A DNA stretch of 40,482 nucleotides from an uncultured Prevotellaceae bacterium (GTDB taxonomy: Bacteria; Bacteroidota; Bacteroidia; Bacteroidales; Bacteroidaceae), in contig CALEPV010000002.1 of assembly GCA_937910905.1 (NCBI GenBank), positions 1 through 40,482 on the forward strand, given 5' to 3'. The notes under the pieces are model-generated. The model was not told the DNA's origin, ran no database searches, and saw only the letters and a program-made list of their open reading frames with translations. The translations under genes and the position numbers were made by a program. Shown in pieces: positions 25,501 through 34,419 of this stretch; within the stretch, counting starts at the first letter, position 1, and the number at the start of each line of letters is the position of its first letter.

Positions 25501-26060
25501 ACATCAACCACGACGGACAGATTGACCGCTACGATATGGTATATCTGGGCAACTCCAATCCTAAGTGCAATGGTGGTTTCGGTTTCACGCTGAAGTTCGA
25601 CCGTCTGTCACTCAACACTGGTTTCAACTTCCGTATCGGAAACCAGATTGTGAACCTTGCACGCATGAACGCCGAGAGTATGCTCTACAACGTCAACCAG
25701 AGCTTCGCCACAACATGGCGTTGGCGCAAGAACGGCGACGAGACCGTTGTGCCACGCGCCTTGACTACCAACAGCGGCTTCCGCAGCTTCAACTCGCTGC
25801 CATCCGACCGCTACGTGGAGGACGGCGACTACCTGCGCCTGCAATACGTACAGCTGAGCTATGAGATTGACCCTAAGCTCCTCAAGAAGTGGGGCATCCG
25901 TCAGCTCAAGTTCTTCGCATCCGTCAACAACCTCTGGTGCTGGACCAAGTACACAGGTGTGGATCCCGACGTGAGTCCACAGGGCTATGCTGTCAGCTCC
26001 GACAACAACCGAACACCACGTACACGCTCCTTCACCGCCAGTGTTAACCTCGGTTTCTAA
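22551..26060 (+). CDS. SusC/RagA-type TonB-dependent transporter, first of two
   Basis: Outer-membrane TonB-dependent transporter of 1169 aa that would import glycan fragments together with the SusD protein encoded next. It has a signal peptide (to about residue 22, SVSAQ) and a carboxypeptidase-D-like N-terminal extension (RISGTVEDD to about residue 105, ending FKVTLQDNTK). The plug domain has the SusC pattern ALQGQIAGLDIVANSGNLG, TMRLRGTTTINGNAQPLIVV and IEVLKDASTAKWGSRGANGV. The remainder is barrel, closing with SFTASVNLGF. A DINHDGQIDRYD loop near residue 985 is the usual calcium-site-like motif. Gaps to neighbours are 13 and 12 nt, so it is in the operon. Confidence 0.96.
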   Translation: MNKLIKLILLWVACFAATSVSAQQRRISGTVEDDIDVIIGANVVELDKNNRIVSGTVTDMNGNFTMNIKDPKNQLKITYMGYKPWMQVIGTRTVFKVTLQDNTKVIQDVTVVGKKRQQSGGLSIPVRELAGATQTFNMDDMEGMAFESVDQALQGQIAGLDIVANSGNLGSGTTMRLRGTTTINGNAQPLIVVNDHIFELPEDAQDVNFETMDNEEQFSTLLNVNPEDILSIEVLKDASTAKWGSRGANGVIEIKLRRGHRGPTNVTFSYRFNGTWQPDGYKMLDGDGYTMMLKEAYYNPRQIATSINELDYNQQATPLIYRHFTHNTDWTNEVKQFGKEHKYYVTLSGGGEKATFRISAGYDKSTGSIIAQKLDRFTTQTALDYYVSDRITFRSNIGLTFTNNHKNYGNDILARAYNAMPNMSVYQMAYDEETGRTYNTGEYFNLFPLAAVFNGQTATQGVNEDGKTSWELRDMFLNGNPVARAYKAWNKEHQYNLTPQFSVEYKFLSKDGDGHELNYMGDVQLNIYNTSSDQFIPAELRTLDWIYGGEYPVKWDNTNYTNQRNEVGNSEYKSLEFTTRHDLAYYPKFNNEDWTASALIRWEMATGTSSTQNTGLWNVPTGITDPTVVALLNAAGAGNNEWRNMSIFGRAHFSYKSKYNLDLSIRSDGSTAFGAGHKFGTFPFVGARWNIIDEPFMKGTRKWLSMLAFRPTWGITGNTGGGGYNQYNKYGTWGYYNGHSVVRPENLSLTSIRWEKTRKINWGFNLGLFDDLLTFELDIYDHKTTDLIMNNQRIASANGFTNLTKTNAGVMRNKGWDLNFSTGWFAKVGKFSMKLRANVAQNFNEVEKMNPLILESLNGADTYQPGNLSYNQRVQIGNALGSIYGLKYKGVYRYDYDHNGYTQASVNNYGYAEVGETGLDQYGNPINTAAAAARRGENATCPIAYDVDGNMLTDKQGNPLRMYYAYGDNGATYPFNGGDAIYEDINHDGQIDRYDMVYLGNSNPKCNGGFGFTLKFDRLSLNTGFNFRIGNQIVNLARMNAESMLYNVNQSFATTWRWRKNGDETVVPRALTTNSGFRSFNSLPSDRYVEDGDYLRLQYVQLSYEIDPKLLKKWGIRQLKFFASVNNLWCWTKYTGVDPDVSPQGYAVSSDNNRTPRTRSFTASVNLGF

Positions 26061-26072
26061 TACCCCACGGCT

Positions 26073-27974
26073 ATGAGACATTACATAACAATTAAACATA
26101 CAGCACTGGCCTGCCTCGTGGCACTCAGTGCAGCCTCCTGCAACGACTGGCTAACGCTCTACCCACAAGACCGTGTGGTTGAGGAAGACTTCTGGGAGGA
26201 CAAGAACGACCTTGACGGTGTACGGTATGCTGCATACAAGCAGATGAGCACCACACTGTTCAATCTGATTACATGGGGCGACCTTCGCGCCGACTGCTAT
26301 CGCATCAACTCTGTGAACAACACCACCGACCAGAACCAGACAACACGTACAAACTTCATCAAGGCTCTGGCTGCACAATGCGACTCCACCATGGACTTCT
26401 ATGACTGGGGCTCAGTGTACACCACCATCAACTACTGTAACAAGGTGTTGGCACACGGCGAAGAGGTGCTGGAAAGAGACGCACAGTTCACTACCACAGA
26501 GTGGAAGGAGATACGTGCCGAAATGACCGCGTTGCGCGCTCTCAACTACTTCTATCTGATTCGTGCTTTCAAGGACATCCCCTACTCCACTCGCGTGATT
26601 AATTCCGACGAGGAGGTGATGACATTCGAGCTCACATCAGGCATGAATGTACTCGACACCCTGATTAGTGATGTCCGCAGCGTTGCTGGCCAAGCCCGCA
26701 ACCGCTTCACTAGCAATGCCGACACCAAAGGCATGATCACCAACACTGCCGTATATGCACTGCTGGCTGAGATGTATCTGTGGCGTAGCGCACTGCGTCA
26801 GGGACGTGGCTATGAGGTTGAGGAATGGACAGCCGACTGCGACAGTGTCATCTACTACGGTCAGTTGTCACTGGACGCTCTGGCCAATCAGAACGAGTTG
26901 GCAACCGTGGGCGGATCAATGTCGGAGGACAACTCTGTCAAGTCGTACTTCGGTGATGCAAGCATCTCACTACAGAATGCATCGCTCATATCCAACGAGG
27001 ATGTAGAAGCAGAGTGGACAGCCAAGCGTGACTCCAGATTCGATGTGCCCAGTTTCTCGGCAATCTTCACATCAGGCAACAGCCGTGAGAGCATCTTCGA
27101 GTTGCAGTATAGCGTCAGCGATGAGCGCAAGAACGATACTCCATCCAGTTTCTATGGCAACAACAACAACGGCAACGGCAACAACAGCTACCTGATGGTA
27201 AGTAACGATGCAGTCCTGTCCGTATACAATAAGGTAGAGGCCGACTTCTATAAGGACACCCGCACATGGTATAGCTGCAACTGCCGTATCGAAGGTGTCA
27301 CCACCGATGGTAGCTACAACTGCTTCAAGTGGCACAGTGTAGACTTCTACAACAACACCAACCAGCGCATTAGAGTAAGCACAGTGCAGAGCTCATACCG
27401 CAACTGGATACTCTACCGTCAGACTGACGTGATGCTGATGATGGCCGAGGCTTACGCTGCACGTGCCAACATCACAGCTAACCAGCAGAACAACCCCGAC
27501 CTGCGTATGGCACGGGCCATCTGTGATGCCATACACTGGCGTAGTAGCGCTGAACAGAGCGACTACACCAAGGCACGCACATACGTTGCTTCACCGCACA
27601 ACACAGCCAACTATCTGAAGATGGTGATGGCTGAGCGTCAGATTGAGCTACTGGGCGAGGGCAAACGCTGGTTCGACCTTGTGCGCTACGCCGAGCGTAT
27701 CGGAGGCGGTGTGAACCCCGACGAGCGCGAGCCGCAGTACACCGACGGGCAGACAGGTGTCAACGATATGATACACGACTTCCTGGCTGTCACACAGCCC
27801 ACTATGGAGCAGACGCTGAAGAACCGTATCAAGAACCGCTACGGCCTGTACTGCCCAATCTACTACATGGAGCTCAAGGCCAACGACTACAAGATTCCGC
27901 AGAACCCAGTATGGAACCGCGAGAAAAACGGCGTCGCTGACGTTGCCGACACCTCAAGTGAGACCGCAGAGTAA
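26073..27974 (+). CDS. SusD/RagB-type lipoprotein, first of two
   Basis: Surface lipoprotein of 633 aa that would act as the lid and glycan-binding partner of the SusC encoded upstream. The lipobox is SAASC (Cys23), followed by NDWLTLYPQDRV, a typical SusD opening. The helical TPR-like core includes ALNYFYLIRAFKDIPYSTRV and VYALLAEMYLWRS. The C-terminal SusD block contains YRQTDVMLMMAEAYAARA and ERQIELLGEGKRWFDLVRYA. It starts 12 nt after susC and ends 27 nt before the next FAS1 gene. The ligand is not deducible by eye. Confidence 0.96.
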   Translation: MRHYITIKHTALACLVALSAASCNDWLTLYPQDRVVEEDFWEDKNDLDGVRYAAYKQMSTTLFNLITWGDLRADCYRINSVNNTTDQNQTTRTNFIKALAAQCDSTMDFYDWGSVYTTINYCNKVLAHGEEVLERDAQFTTTEWKEIRAEMTALRALNYFYLIRAFKDIPYSTRVINSDEEVMTFELTSGMNVLDTLISDVRSVAGQARNRFTSNADTKGMITNTAVYALLAEMYLWRSALRQGRGYEVEEWTADCDSVIYYGQLSLDALANQNELATVGGSMSEDNSVKSYFGDASISLQNASLISNEDVEAEWTAKRDSRFDVPSFSAIFTSGNSRESIFELQYSVSDERKNDTPSSFYGNNNNGNGNNSYLMVSNDAVLSVYNKVEADFYKDTRTWYSCNCRIEGVTTDGSYNCFKWHSVDFYNNTNQRIRVSTVQSSYRNWILYRQTDVMLMMAEAYAARANITANQQNNPDLRMARAICDAIHWRSSAEQSDYTKARTYVASPHNTANYLKMVMAERQIELLGEGKRWFDLVRYAERIGGGVNPDEREPQYTDGQTGVNDMIHDFLAVTQPTMEQTLKNRIKNRYGLYCPIYYMELKANDYKIPQNPVWNREKNGVADVADTSSETAE

Positions 27975-28001
27975 CATAACCCACTTTACCGTCATACAAT
28001 T

Positions 28002-30203
28002 ATGAAGCAAGACCTATTACATAAGATGTATGCAACCGCACTGGCTGCGGTGGCAGCCTTCGTGCTGGCATCATGCTCCGAGGAGATTGATACATCTAAT
28101 AGATACACCTTCACAGATGAGACGGTGTTGAGCTATCTGGAAAAGAATGAGCAGTACAGTGAATACGTAACTCTACTGAATCAAGTGCCCATCAGCACAG
28201 TATCAGAGTCTACCGTAGCTCAGCTGCTTTCTGCACGTGGCAACTTCACATGCTTTGCGCCGAACAACGAGGCTATACAGTTCTATCTGGACAGCCTGCA
28301 GCGCAAGGGTATCATTGACGATGCCAGTTGGAGCGGTTTCCGCAACGAGAATGACCTCGACTCTATACGCAAGGTCATCGTGTACAACAGTATCATCAAT
28401 GGTGGCGATGTGAAGTACTATGAGACTGCGACGTTCCCCGAAAAGGACAACGAAGAGTTTGACCTGTCCAACATGAACGACCGCAAGTTATACATAGTAC
28501 GCCCCGACAAGAACAACCCAGACATCATACTCATCAACGGCGAGGCACCAGTCTCTCTGATGAACCGCGATATCGAGGCTATCAACGGCCGTGTGCACGA
28601 AGTGTCACGCGTGATTGCACCAAGCAATGACACCCTGTTTGACATGCTGAGGGCATGGTCAAAGGACACCGAGAGCAATTTCTCCGTGATGGCACGCCTG
28701 CTCCTTGCATGCGGTATGGGCGACACCCTGTCAGCCACACGCGATGAGACATGGGAGTATCTCTATACCAACGGGCTCGTGGAAGACCTGCCATCGCACA
28801 ACACCTTTGGACAAGTAGGCTCACTGCCTGAGCATCGCTACTTCGGTTTCACCGTCTTTGCCGAGCCTGACGACCTATGGGAGCAGGCTATTGGAAAGTC
28901 AAAGGCAGACATCACGACCGAGGATGTAAAGCAGTTCCTCATCAATACAGGATGCTTCACCGAAGCAGGCATTGCGACCGACGATAACTTCGAGGACGAT
29001 AACAATATCGTCAATCAGTTCGTGACATATCACATGCTGCCGGAGCGTGTCAGCCGCAACAAGCTGGTGTTCCACTACAATGAGTACGGCTACGACTACA
29101 AGAGCAGCAAGAGTTACACTATAGCACGTGCCGACTACTTCACCACAATGGGTCTGCCACGTCTGCTCAAGGCTTTCGAGAGTGCCGAGAGCAATGGCGT
29201 GTATCTCAACCGCTTCCCAGTGCTGAGGAATGGCCGCGGTCGCTTCTCACCAGAGAATGAGAACATCAACGACTACCATGAGAGCGGCGACTTCAAGCCT
29301 GTTCGGGGTACGACCATGCGTGCTACCGAGAATATCGGTGTTAAGGTTATGAACGAAGAGGACGGCTACGCTACTGAGAACATAATCAATGGCATCGTCT
29401 ATCCTATCAGCGACTTCCTAATATGCACAGACAATGTACGCAACCAGATGATGGGTGAGCGCATCCGCATCGATGCATCGCTCATGTTCCCGGAGATGTC
29501 CAACAACGACCTCCGCGCCATCACAACGTTCTACACCGAGGGCGCAGCCAACTGCCGTGGCGTACCCTACAACTACAACTATCTGGCAGATGTTGATATG
29601 AAGAAGGGTACTGAGTTCTACTACCTTCCAGGTCTCGACTGCGGATGGGCCAACCTCATGGGCGATGAGTACAATGTTATCGGCAAGTACGAATTCACCA
29701 TGAAGCTTCCACCAGTGCCAAAGGCCGGCCACTATGAACTGCGCTTCGGTGTTGCCACAGGCACGAGTCACCGTGGCATGTGTCAGGTATATTGGGGTAC
29801 CGATAAGAACAACCTGCCAGCACGAGGTATTCCGATGGACCTGCGCATGGGTGGTGTATACCGCCGTCTGCTCAATTCCACTCAGCCGTCAATAGTAGGT
29901 TGGGAGGAAGATACAGATGACCAGGCATACAACGATGAGGTAGAGAAGAAGATGCGTAACCTTGGCTATATGAAGGCTCCAAACTCATGGTGCCAGCAGC
30001 TAGGTTCCACAGACCCCGTACGCAACCGTGAGTATTGCACTCGTCGTATCCTCGTGAGCGAGGACATGCAGCCAAACACCAACTATTACATTAAGTTCAA
30101 GTCCGTGCTTGACGACACCAAGAAGGAGTTCTTCATGGATTTCATTGAATACTGCGCCAAGGAGGTTTACGACAACCCACAAGAGGCAGAGGATATTTGG
30201 TAA
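28002..30203 (+). CDS. FAS1-domain lipoprotein, tandem paralogue A
   Basis: A 733-aa lipoprotein (lipobox VLASC, Cys25). The first FAS1 unit (about 44-215) shows LLSARGNFTCFAPNNEAIQFYL and ends near RVHEVSRVIAP. A second, weaker one (about 240-475) shows YFGFTVFAEPDDLWEQAI and ends INGIVYPISDFL. The last 240 residues form a separate beta-rich region (KYEFTMKLPPVPKAGHYELR, CQVYWGTDKNN, FMDFIEYCAKEVYDNP) that may bind carbohydrate, although I do not recognise its family. It lies where surface glycan-binding proteins usually follow susD. The next gene is a close full-length paralogue, so the pair arose by tandem duplication. Confidence 0.85.
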   Translation: MKQDLLHKMYATALAAVAAFVLASCSEEIDTSNRYTFTDETVLSYLEKNEQYSEYVTLLNQVPISTVSESTVAQLLSARGNFTCFAPNNEAIQFYLDSLQRKGIIDDASWSGFRNENDLDSIRKVIVYNSIINGGDVKYYETATFPEKDNEEFDLSNMNDRKLYIVRPDKNNPDIILINGEAPVSLMNRDIEAINGRVHEVSRVIAPSNDTLFDMLRAWSKDTESNFSVMARLLLACGMGDTLSATRDETWEYLYTNGLVEDLPSHNTFGQVGSLPEHRYFGFTVFAEPDDLWEQAIGKSKADITTEDVKQFLINTGCFTEAGIATDDNFEDDNNIVNQFVTYHMLPERVSRNKLVFHYNEYGYDYKSSKSYTIARADYFTTMGLPRLLKAFESAESNGVYLNRFPVLRNGRGRFSPENENINDYHESGDFKPVRGTTMRATENIGVKVMNEEDGYATENIINGIVYPISDFLICTDNVRNQMMGERIRIDASLMFPEMSNNDLRAITTFYTEGAANCRGVPYNYNYLADVDMKKGTEFYYLPGLDCGWANLMGDEYNVIGKYEFTMKLPPVPKAGHYELRFGVATGTSHRGMCQVYWGTDKNNLPARGIPMDLRMGGVYRRLLNSTQPSIVGWEEDTDDQAYNDEVEKKMRNLGYMKAPNSWCQQLGSTDPVRNREYCTRRILVSEDMQPNTNYYIKFKSVLDDTKKEFFMDFIEYCAKEVYDNPQEAEDIW

Positions 30204-30224
30204 CAACTGACAAACTAAACAAAA

Positions 30225-32441
30225 ATGATACATTATTCTGTAAAACACCTTCTGATGGTAGGACTCACAGCTGTGGTCGTCTGCCTCACTATGGGAGCTT
30301 GCTCGGAAGAGGTGGATATGTCAAACCGCTACACATTCACAGAGTACACCGTTCTCAGCTATCTGGAAGAGCACGAGCAGTACAGTGAATATGTCAACCT
30401 GATTAAGACTGTGCCCATCAGCACACAGTCGGAGTCATCCGTTGCCCAGCTGCTGTCAGCACGCGGCAACTTCACGTGCTTTGCTCCGAACAACGATGCC
30501 ATACAGCTCTATCTGGACAGCCTGTATCGCAAGGGAATCATTGATGATGCCTCTTGGAGCGGTTTCCGCAACGAGCAAGACCTTGACTCCATACGCAAGG
30601 TAATCGTATATAACAGCATCATCGATGGTGGCAATGTCATGTACTACGAGACAGCGACATTCCCAGAGCATGACAACGATGAGTTCCAGTTCGCCAACAT
30701 GAACGACCGCAAGCTCAGCGTGGTACGTCCCGACAAGAACAACACCGACATCATACTCATCAATGGTACCGACAGCATCAGCCTGCGCAACCGCGACATC
30801 GAGGCCATCAACGGCCGCATACATGAGATGCTGAGTGTCATAGCGCCAAGCAACGACACCATGACCGACTTCTTCAGGAAGTGGGTTGAGGATGGCGGCA
30901 GCGATTACGTCGTGACAGCCAGGCTCATCATGGCCTGCGGACTGGCCGACACCCTAAGTAAGTATCGCGATGAGGTCTGGGAGGAGAAGTACATTACTGG
31001 ACAGATCGAGGACATCGGCGACTTCAAGGGTGATGCTCTTTCCGGCCTCGCACCTGAGCACCGCAAGTACGGCTTCACCATCTTCGCTGAGAGCGATGGT
31101 GTGTGGGAGGCTACACTGAACAAGACTGTTGATGAAATCACAGTTGAAGATATACGCAACTACCTTGTGGAGAACGGTATCTATAGCACAGCCGTCAACG
31201 ATGACAACTACAAGAGCACCGACAACATCATCAACCAGTTTGTGACCTATCACATCCTGCCGATGCGCATCAGTGCCGATAAGCTAGTCATCCACTGGAA
31301 CGAGCTAGGCTATAACCACGCCGTGGCAACAGCAAGCCCCACAGTGCCTATCGCCGAGTACTACACCACGATGGGTAAGCCACGTCTGCTCAAAGTGTAC
31401 GAGAGTGCAGAGAGCAATGGCATATACCTCAACCGCTTCCCCGTACTGCGCAACGGACGCGGCATCTACTCTGTTGAGAACCTTAACATCAATGACTACC
31501 ATGAGAGCGGCGACTTCCAGGCAATAAGCGGGACAGCATTGGCAGCGGATGAGAATGAAGGTGTTCGCGTAGAAACTTCATCAAGCAACGAAACATCGGC
31601 CACCACCACGACGGCACTGAACGGTATCATATACCCGATAGGCAAGATTCTGGTATACTCCGACAACGTACAGAACCAGCTGCAACGCCAGCGCATACGC
31701 TTCGATCTGGCATCCCAGCTGCCAGAGATGATGAGCAACGACGTACGCCGCCCATTCGTGGCATATCCGACCCTACACGCATCATACCGCGGTTTCCCGA
31801 CAACCGATAACTATCAGTACTTCGACAATATCGACATCAAGAAAGGAACGCGTTTCTACTACTTGAGCGGTTATGGATACAGCTGGCTCAACTGGCAAGG
31901 CGATGAGTTCAACATCAAGGGTAAGTACGAGTTTACCATCAAGCTACCCCCTGTGCCAAAGGCGGGACACTATGAGTTGCGCCTTGCCGTGCAGTCCAAC
32001 AGTAACGTGCGTGGCATGTGCCAAGTATATTGGGGACCTGACAAGAACAACCTGCCTGCCGTGGGTATTCCTCTCGACATGCGTATGGGTGGTACACAGC
32101 GTCACCTGTACAGTAGCAACCAGACATCAATTGTCGGTTGGGAGGAAGACACTGGTGATCCAGCCTACGATGATGAAGTCGACAAGCGTATGCGCAACAA
32201 CGGCTTCATGAAAGGCCCGAACCTCTACTGCGGTACAGCTGGAAGCTCACGCACCATCCGCCAAGAGCCTGATGCCATACGTCGCATCATGGTCAGCACA
32301 GATATGAGTCCCGACCAGACCTACTACATCAAGTTCAAGTCCGTACTCGACGACACGGAGAAAGAGTTCTACATCGACTACATCGAGTACTGCGCCAAGG
32401 AGGTCTACGACAACCCCGTTGAGAGTGAGGATATCTGGTAA
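30225..32441 (+). CDS. FAS1-domain lipoprotein, tandem paralogue B
   Basis: A 738-aa lipoprotein (lipobox TMGAC, Cys26) that aligns end to end with its upstream neighbour. Shared blocks include LLSARGNFTCFAPNN, ASWSGFRNE, DLDSIRKVIVYNSII, PRLLK...ESAESNG and the C-terminal ending EDIW. Differences concentrate in the signal peptide, in the second FAS1 unit (KYGFTIFAESDGVWEATLNK) and in a low-complexity insert (SSSNETSATTTTALNG, about residues 450-465). The two may bind different parts of one ligand. It starts 21 nt after paralogue A, with the same inferred surface location. Confidence 0.85.
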   Translation: MIHYSVKHLLMVGLTAVVVCLTMGACSEEVDMSNRYTFTEYTVLSYLEEHEQYSEYVNLIKTVPISTQSESSVAQLLSARGNFTCFAPNNDAIQLYLDSLYRKGIIDDASWSGFRNEQDLDSIRKVIVYNSIIDGGNVMYYETATFPEHDNDEFQFANMNDRKLSVVRPDKNNTDIILINGTDSISLRNRDIEAINGRIHEMLSVIAPSNDTMTDFFRKWVEDGGSDYVVTARLIMACGLADTLSKYRDEVWEEKYITGQIEDIGDFKGDALSGLAPEHRKYGFTIFAESDGVWEATLNKTVDEITVEDIRNYLVENGIYSTAVNDDNYKSTDNIINQFVTYHILPMRISADKLVIHWNELGYNHAVATASPTVPIAEYYTTMGKPRLLKVYESAESNGIYLNRFPVLRNGRGIYSVENLNINDYHESGDFQAISGTALAADENEGVRVETSSSNETSATTTTALNGIIYPIGKILVYSDNVQNQLQRQRIRFDLASQLPEMMSNDVRRPFVAYPTLHASYRGFPTTDNYQYFDNIDIKKGTRFYYLSGYGYSWLNWQGDEFNIKGKYEFTIKLPPVPKAGHYELRLAVQSNSNVRGMCQVYWGPDKNNLPAVGIPLDMRMGGTQRHLYSSNQTSIVGWEEDTGDPAYDDEVDKRMRNNGFMKGPNLYCGTAGSSRTIRQEPDAIRRIMVSTDMSPDQTYYIKFKSVLDDTEKEFYIDYIEYCAKEVYDNPVESEDIW

Positions 32442-32472
32442 CAATAATTGAAACAAACAAAATCATTATACT

Positions 32473-34386
32473 ATGGCTAACAACAAAATCATTCGATGCC
32501 TCCAAGCAGGAGTGCTAGGTGTTGCCCTAGCGGTGACGCTGCCATCCTGCACGGATGACCATTTCGACGTGAACAACGGCGGTGGCATCGACGGTAATGC
32601 CACCAAGACGCTGTGGGAGCAGCTGGAAGCTAATCCCGACCTCAGCAGGTTTGCCTCCATTGTTGAGAAGACTCCTTACTTCAAGGATGAGACTCACCCC
32701 GTGGCTGGCTACACCTTCAAGGATGTGCTCAGTGGCAGTCAGATACTGACCGTCTTTGCGCCCACCAACGATGCCTTCACTGATGCCGAGTACAAAAAGA
32801 TGCTCGCAGAGACCGAGACCGACCCCTACGATGTATTCCTACGTCTCGTGGGCAACCACATCACCAAGAACCGTCTTATAGCTACCGGCACAGGCGACGC
32901 CGAGGACATCGTGATGCTGAACAACAAGCGTGCAGTGTTCGACCGTCAGAACAAGACGTTCAAGGACATACCGCTGTACACCACCAACGTGGCTGCCACC
33001 AATGGTACTCTGCACACCATTCAGCAGCAGTCGCCCTTCAGCTACAACATCTATGAGTACATCAAGGCTCACGGCGACACATTCGGCGAGCTGCGCAAGT
33101 GGCTCGTGGAGCACGACACCATCTACTTCAGCCCGACTCTGAGTGCCGAAGGCGGCTCTGATGCCAATGGCAACCCCATCTATGTGGACAGCATCTATTT
33201 CCGCAGCAACAATTTGTTCAGCTACTCCTATAGCGGCAAGGCTACTGACAAGTGGGTGATGAATCACAAGGGCTTCGGTTTCAATTCCAGCCTCGAGTAC
33301 GAGGACAGCGTATACGCCATGATCCTGCCAACGGATGCAGCATGGAATGCAGCATACAACGACATGAAGCATATGTACACCTACGCACCTCAGTACACCA
33401 ACATGGTCAACCTCAACAGCAGTCAGGGACAAGCCTCAGGCGATGATTTCATTGCCGAGCCCGACTCTCTGCAGAATCTGGCACTGCGCATGGATCTGGC
33501 CTCACCGCTTCTGTTCAACATCCGCCAGCAGCCGCGTACCGTGGAGCAGCCCACCTATTGGACTGTCGATAACTTCCTCTCCACACCGATGCCAAAGATT
33601 TTCAATGCCCGCCGCGATACATTCCGTATCAACGAGCGTATGGAGGGCGACATCAAGGCTGTAATCACCGATGGCAACACCAGCCCCATCCAGGTCAGCA
33701 ACGGTCTGCTCTACCCTGTGGACAACTGGCGCTTCATGGAAAGCTACGGCAGCAAGGATGTGAACATCAAAGTTAACCCCAATGCATTGTTCTATCACAA
33801 GAACTACAAGTCGGCCACTATATTTGAGTACTGTTCATACAACAACTCAACATCCAAGCTGACCACAGACAGCCTGCTCGGTAAGGTGAGCGAGAACTAC
33901 TTCTACTACATCGAGCACACCAACCCGGAAGTTTGGTTCAAGCTATACGACTACGACGAGGGTCATCAGGTGCTCAGTGATGTAGCCTATGACATCCAGG
34001 TGGTACTTGTACCTACATTCTTCCGTTCAGACCCCGACAGCATCATTCCGTTTGACAACACATACAAAATCAGGAAGAACAAGCTGCGCGTGCAGATTGT
34101 CTACAACGACGGAACTGTAACACGTGGAAAGAACGTTGATACAGAGACCAAGGCTAAGGATTATGACGATATTATTTACGACGGCACCAAGGTTGACACC
34201 ATAACCGTTAACAAGGGTGCACCATTCAGGTTCCCATATTCCTACAAGAACCTTACCGACTCCTACCCACTTATACACATCACATCAGTTCCGACGAATA
34301 GTGAGATAAGTGGTAAGAATGACAAAGGCTATCAGCGTCCGTTTGCCATTGACCGAATCATCCTCAAAGCACGGGATGACGAATAA
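32473..34386 (+). CDS. FAS1-domain lipoprotein, fourth in operon
   Basis: A 637-aa lipoprotein (lipobox TLPSC, Cys26). It has the most canonical FAS1 unit in the locus (about 48-190): FASIVEKTPYFKD, ILTVFAPTNDAFTDAEYKKM, LVGNHITKNRLIATG and, at the end, AATNGTLHTIQQQSPF, so both the H1 and H2 motifs are present. A second unit starts at YAMILPTDAAWNAAYNDM (about 285) and ends near GLLYPVDNW. The C-terminal 200 residues (WFKLYDYDEG, YDIQVVLVPTFF, RPFAIDRIILKARDDE) look like a beta-sandwich and resemble the tails of paralogues A and B in layout only. Surface glycan binding or adhesion is inferred from position. Confidence 0.85.
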   Translation: MANNKIIRCLQAGVLGVALAVTLPSCTDDHFDVNNGGGIDGNATKTLWEQLEANPDLSRFASIVEKTPYFKDETHPVAGYTFKDVLSGSQILTVFAPTNDAFTDAEYKKMLAETETDPYDVFLRLVGNHITKNRLIATGTGDAEDIVMLNNKRAVFDRQNKTFKDIPLYTTNVAATNGTLHTIQQQSPFSYNIYEYIKAHGDTFGELRKWLVEHDTIYFSPTLSAEGGSDANGNPIYVDSIYFRSNNLFSYSYSGKATDKWVMNHKGFGFNSSLEYEDSVYAMILPTDAAWNAAYNDMKHMYTYAPQYTNMVNLNSSQGQASGDDFIAEPDSLQNLALRMDLASPLLFNIRQQPRTVEQPTYWTVDNFLSTPMPKIFNARRDTFRINERMEGDIKAVITDGNTSPIQVSNGLLYPVDNWRFMESYGSKDVNIKVNPNALFYHKNYKSATIFEYCSYNNSTSKLTTDSLLGKVSENYFYYIEHTNPEVWFKLYDYDEGHQVLSDVAYDIQVVLVPTFFRSDPDSIIPFDNTYKIRKNKLRVQIVYNDGTVTRGKNVDTETKAKDYDDIIYDGTKVDTITVNKGAPFRFPYSYKNLTDSYPLIHITSVPTNSEISGKNDKGYQRPFAIDRIILKARDDE

Positions 34387-34419
34387 AACCTATTGTTGAC
34401 CTCTTAATATCAGTATAAT

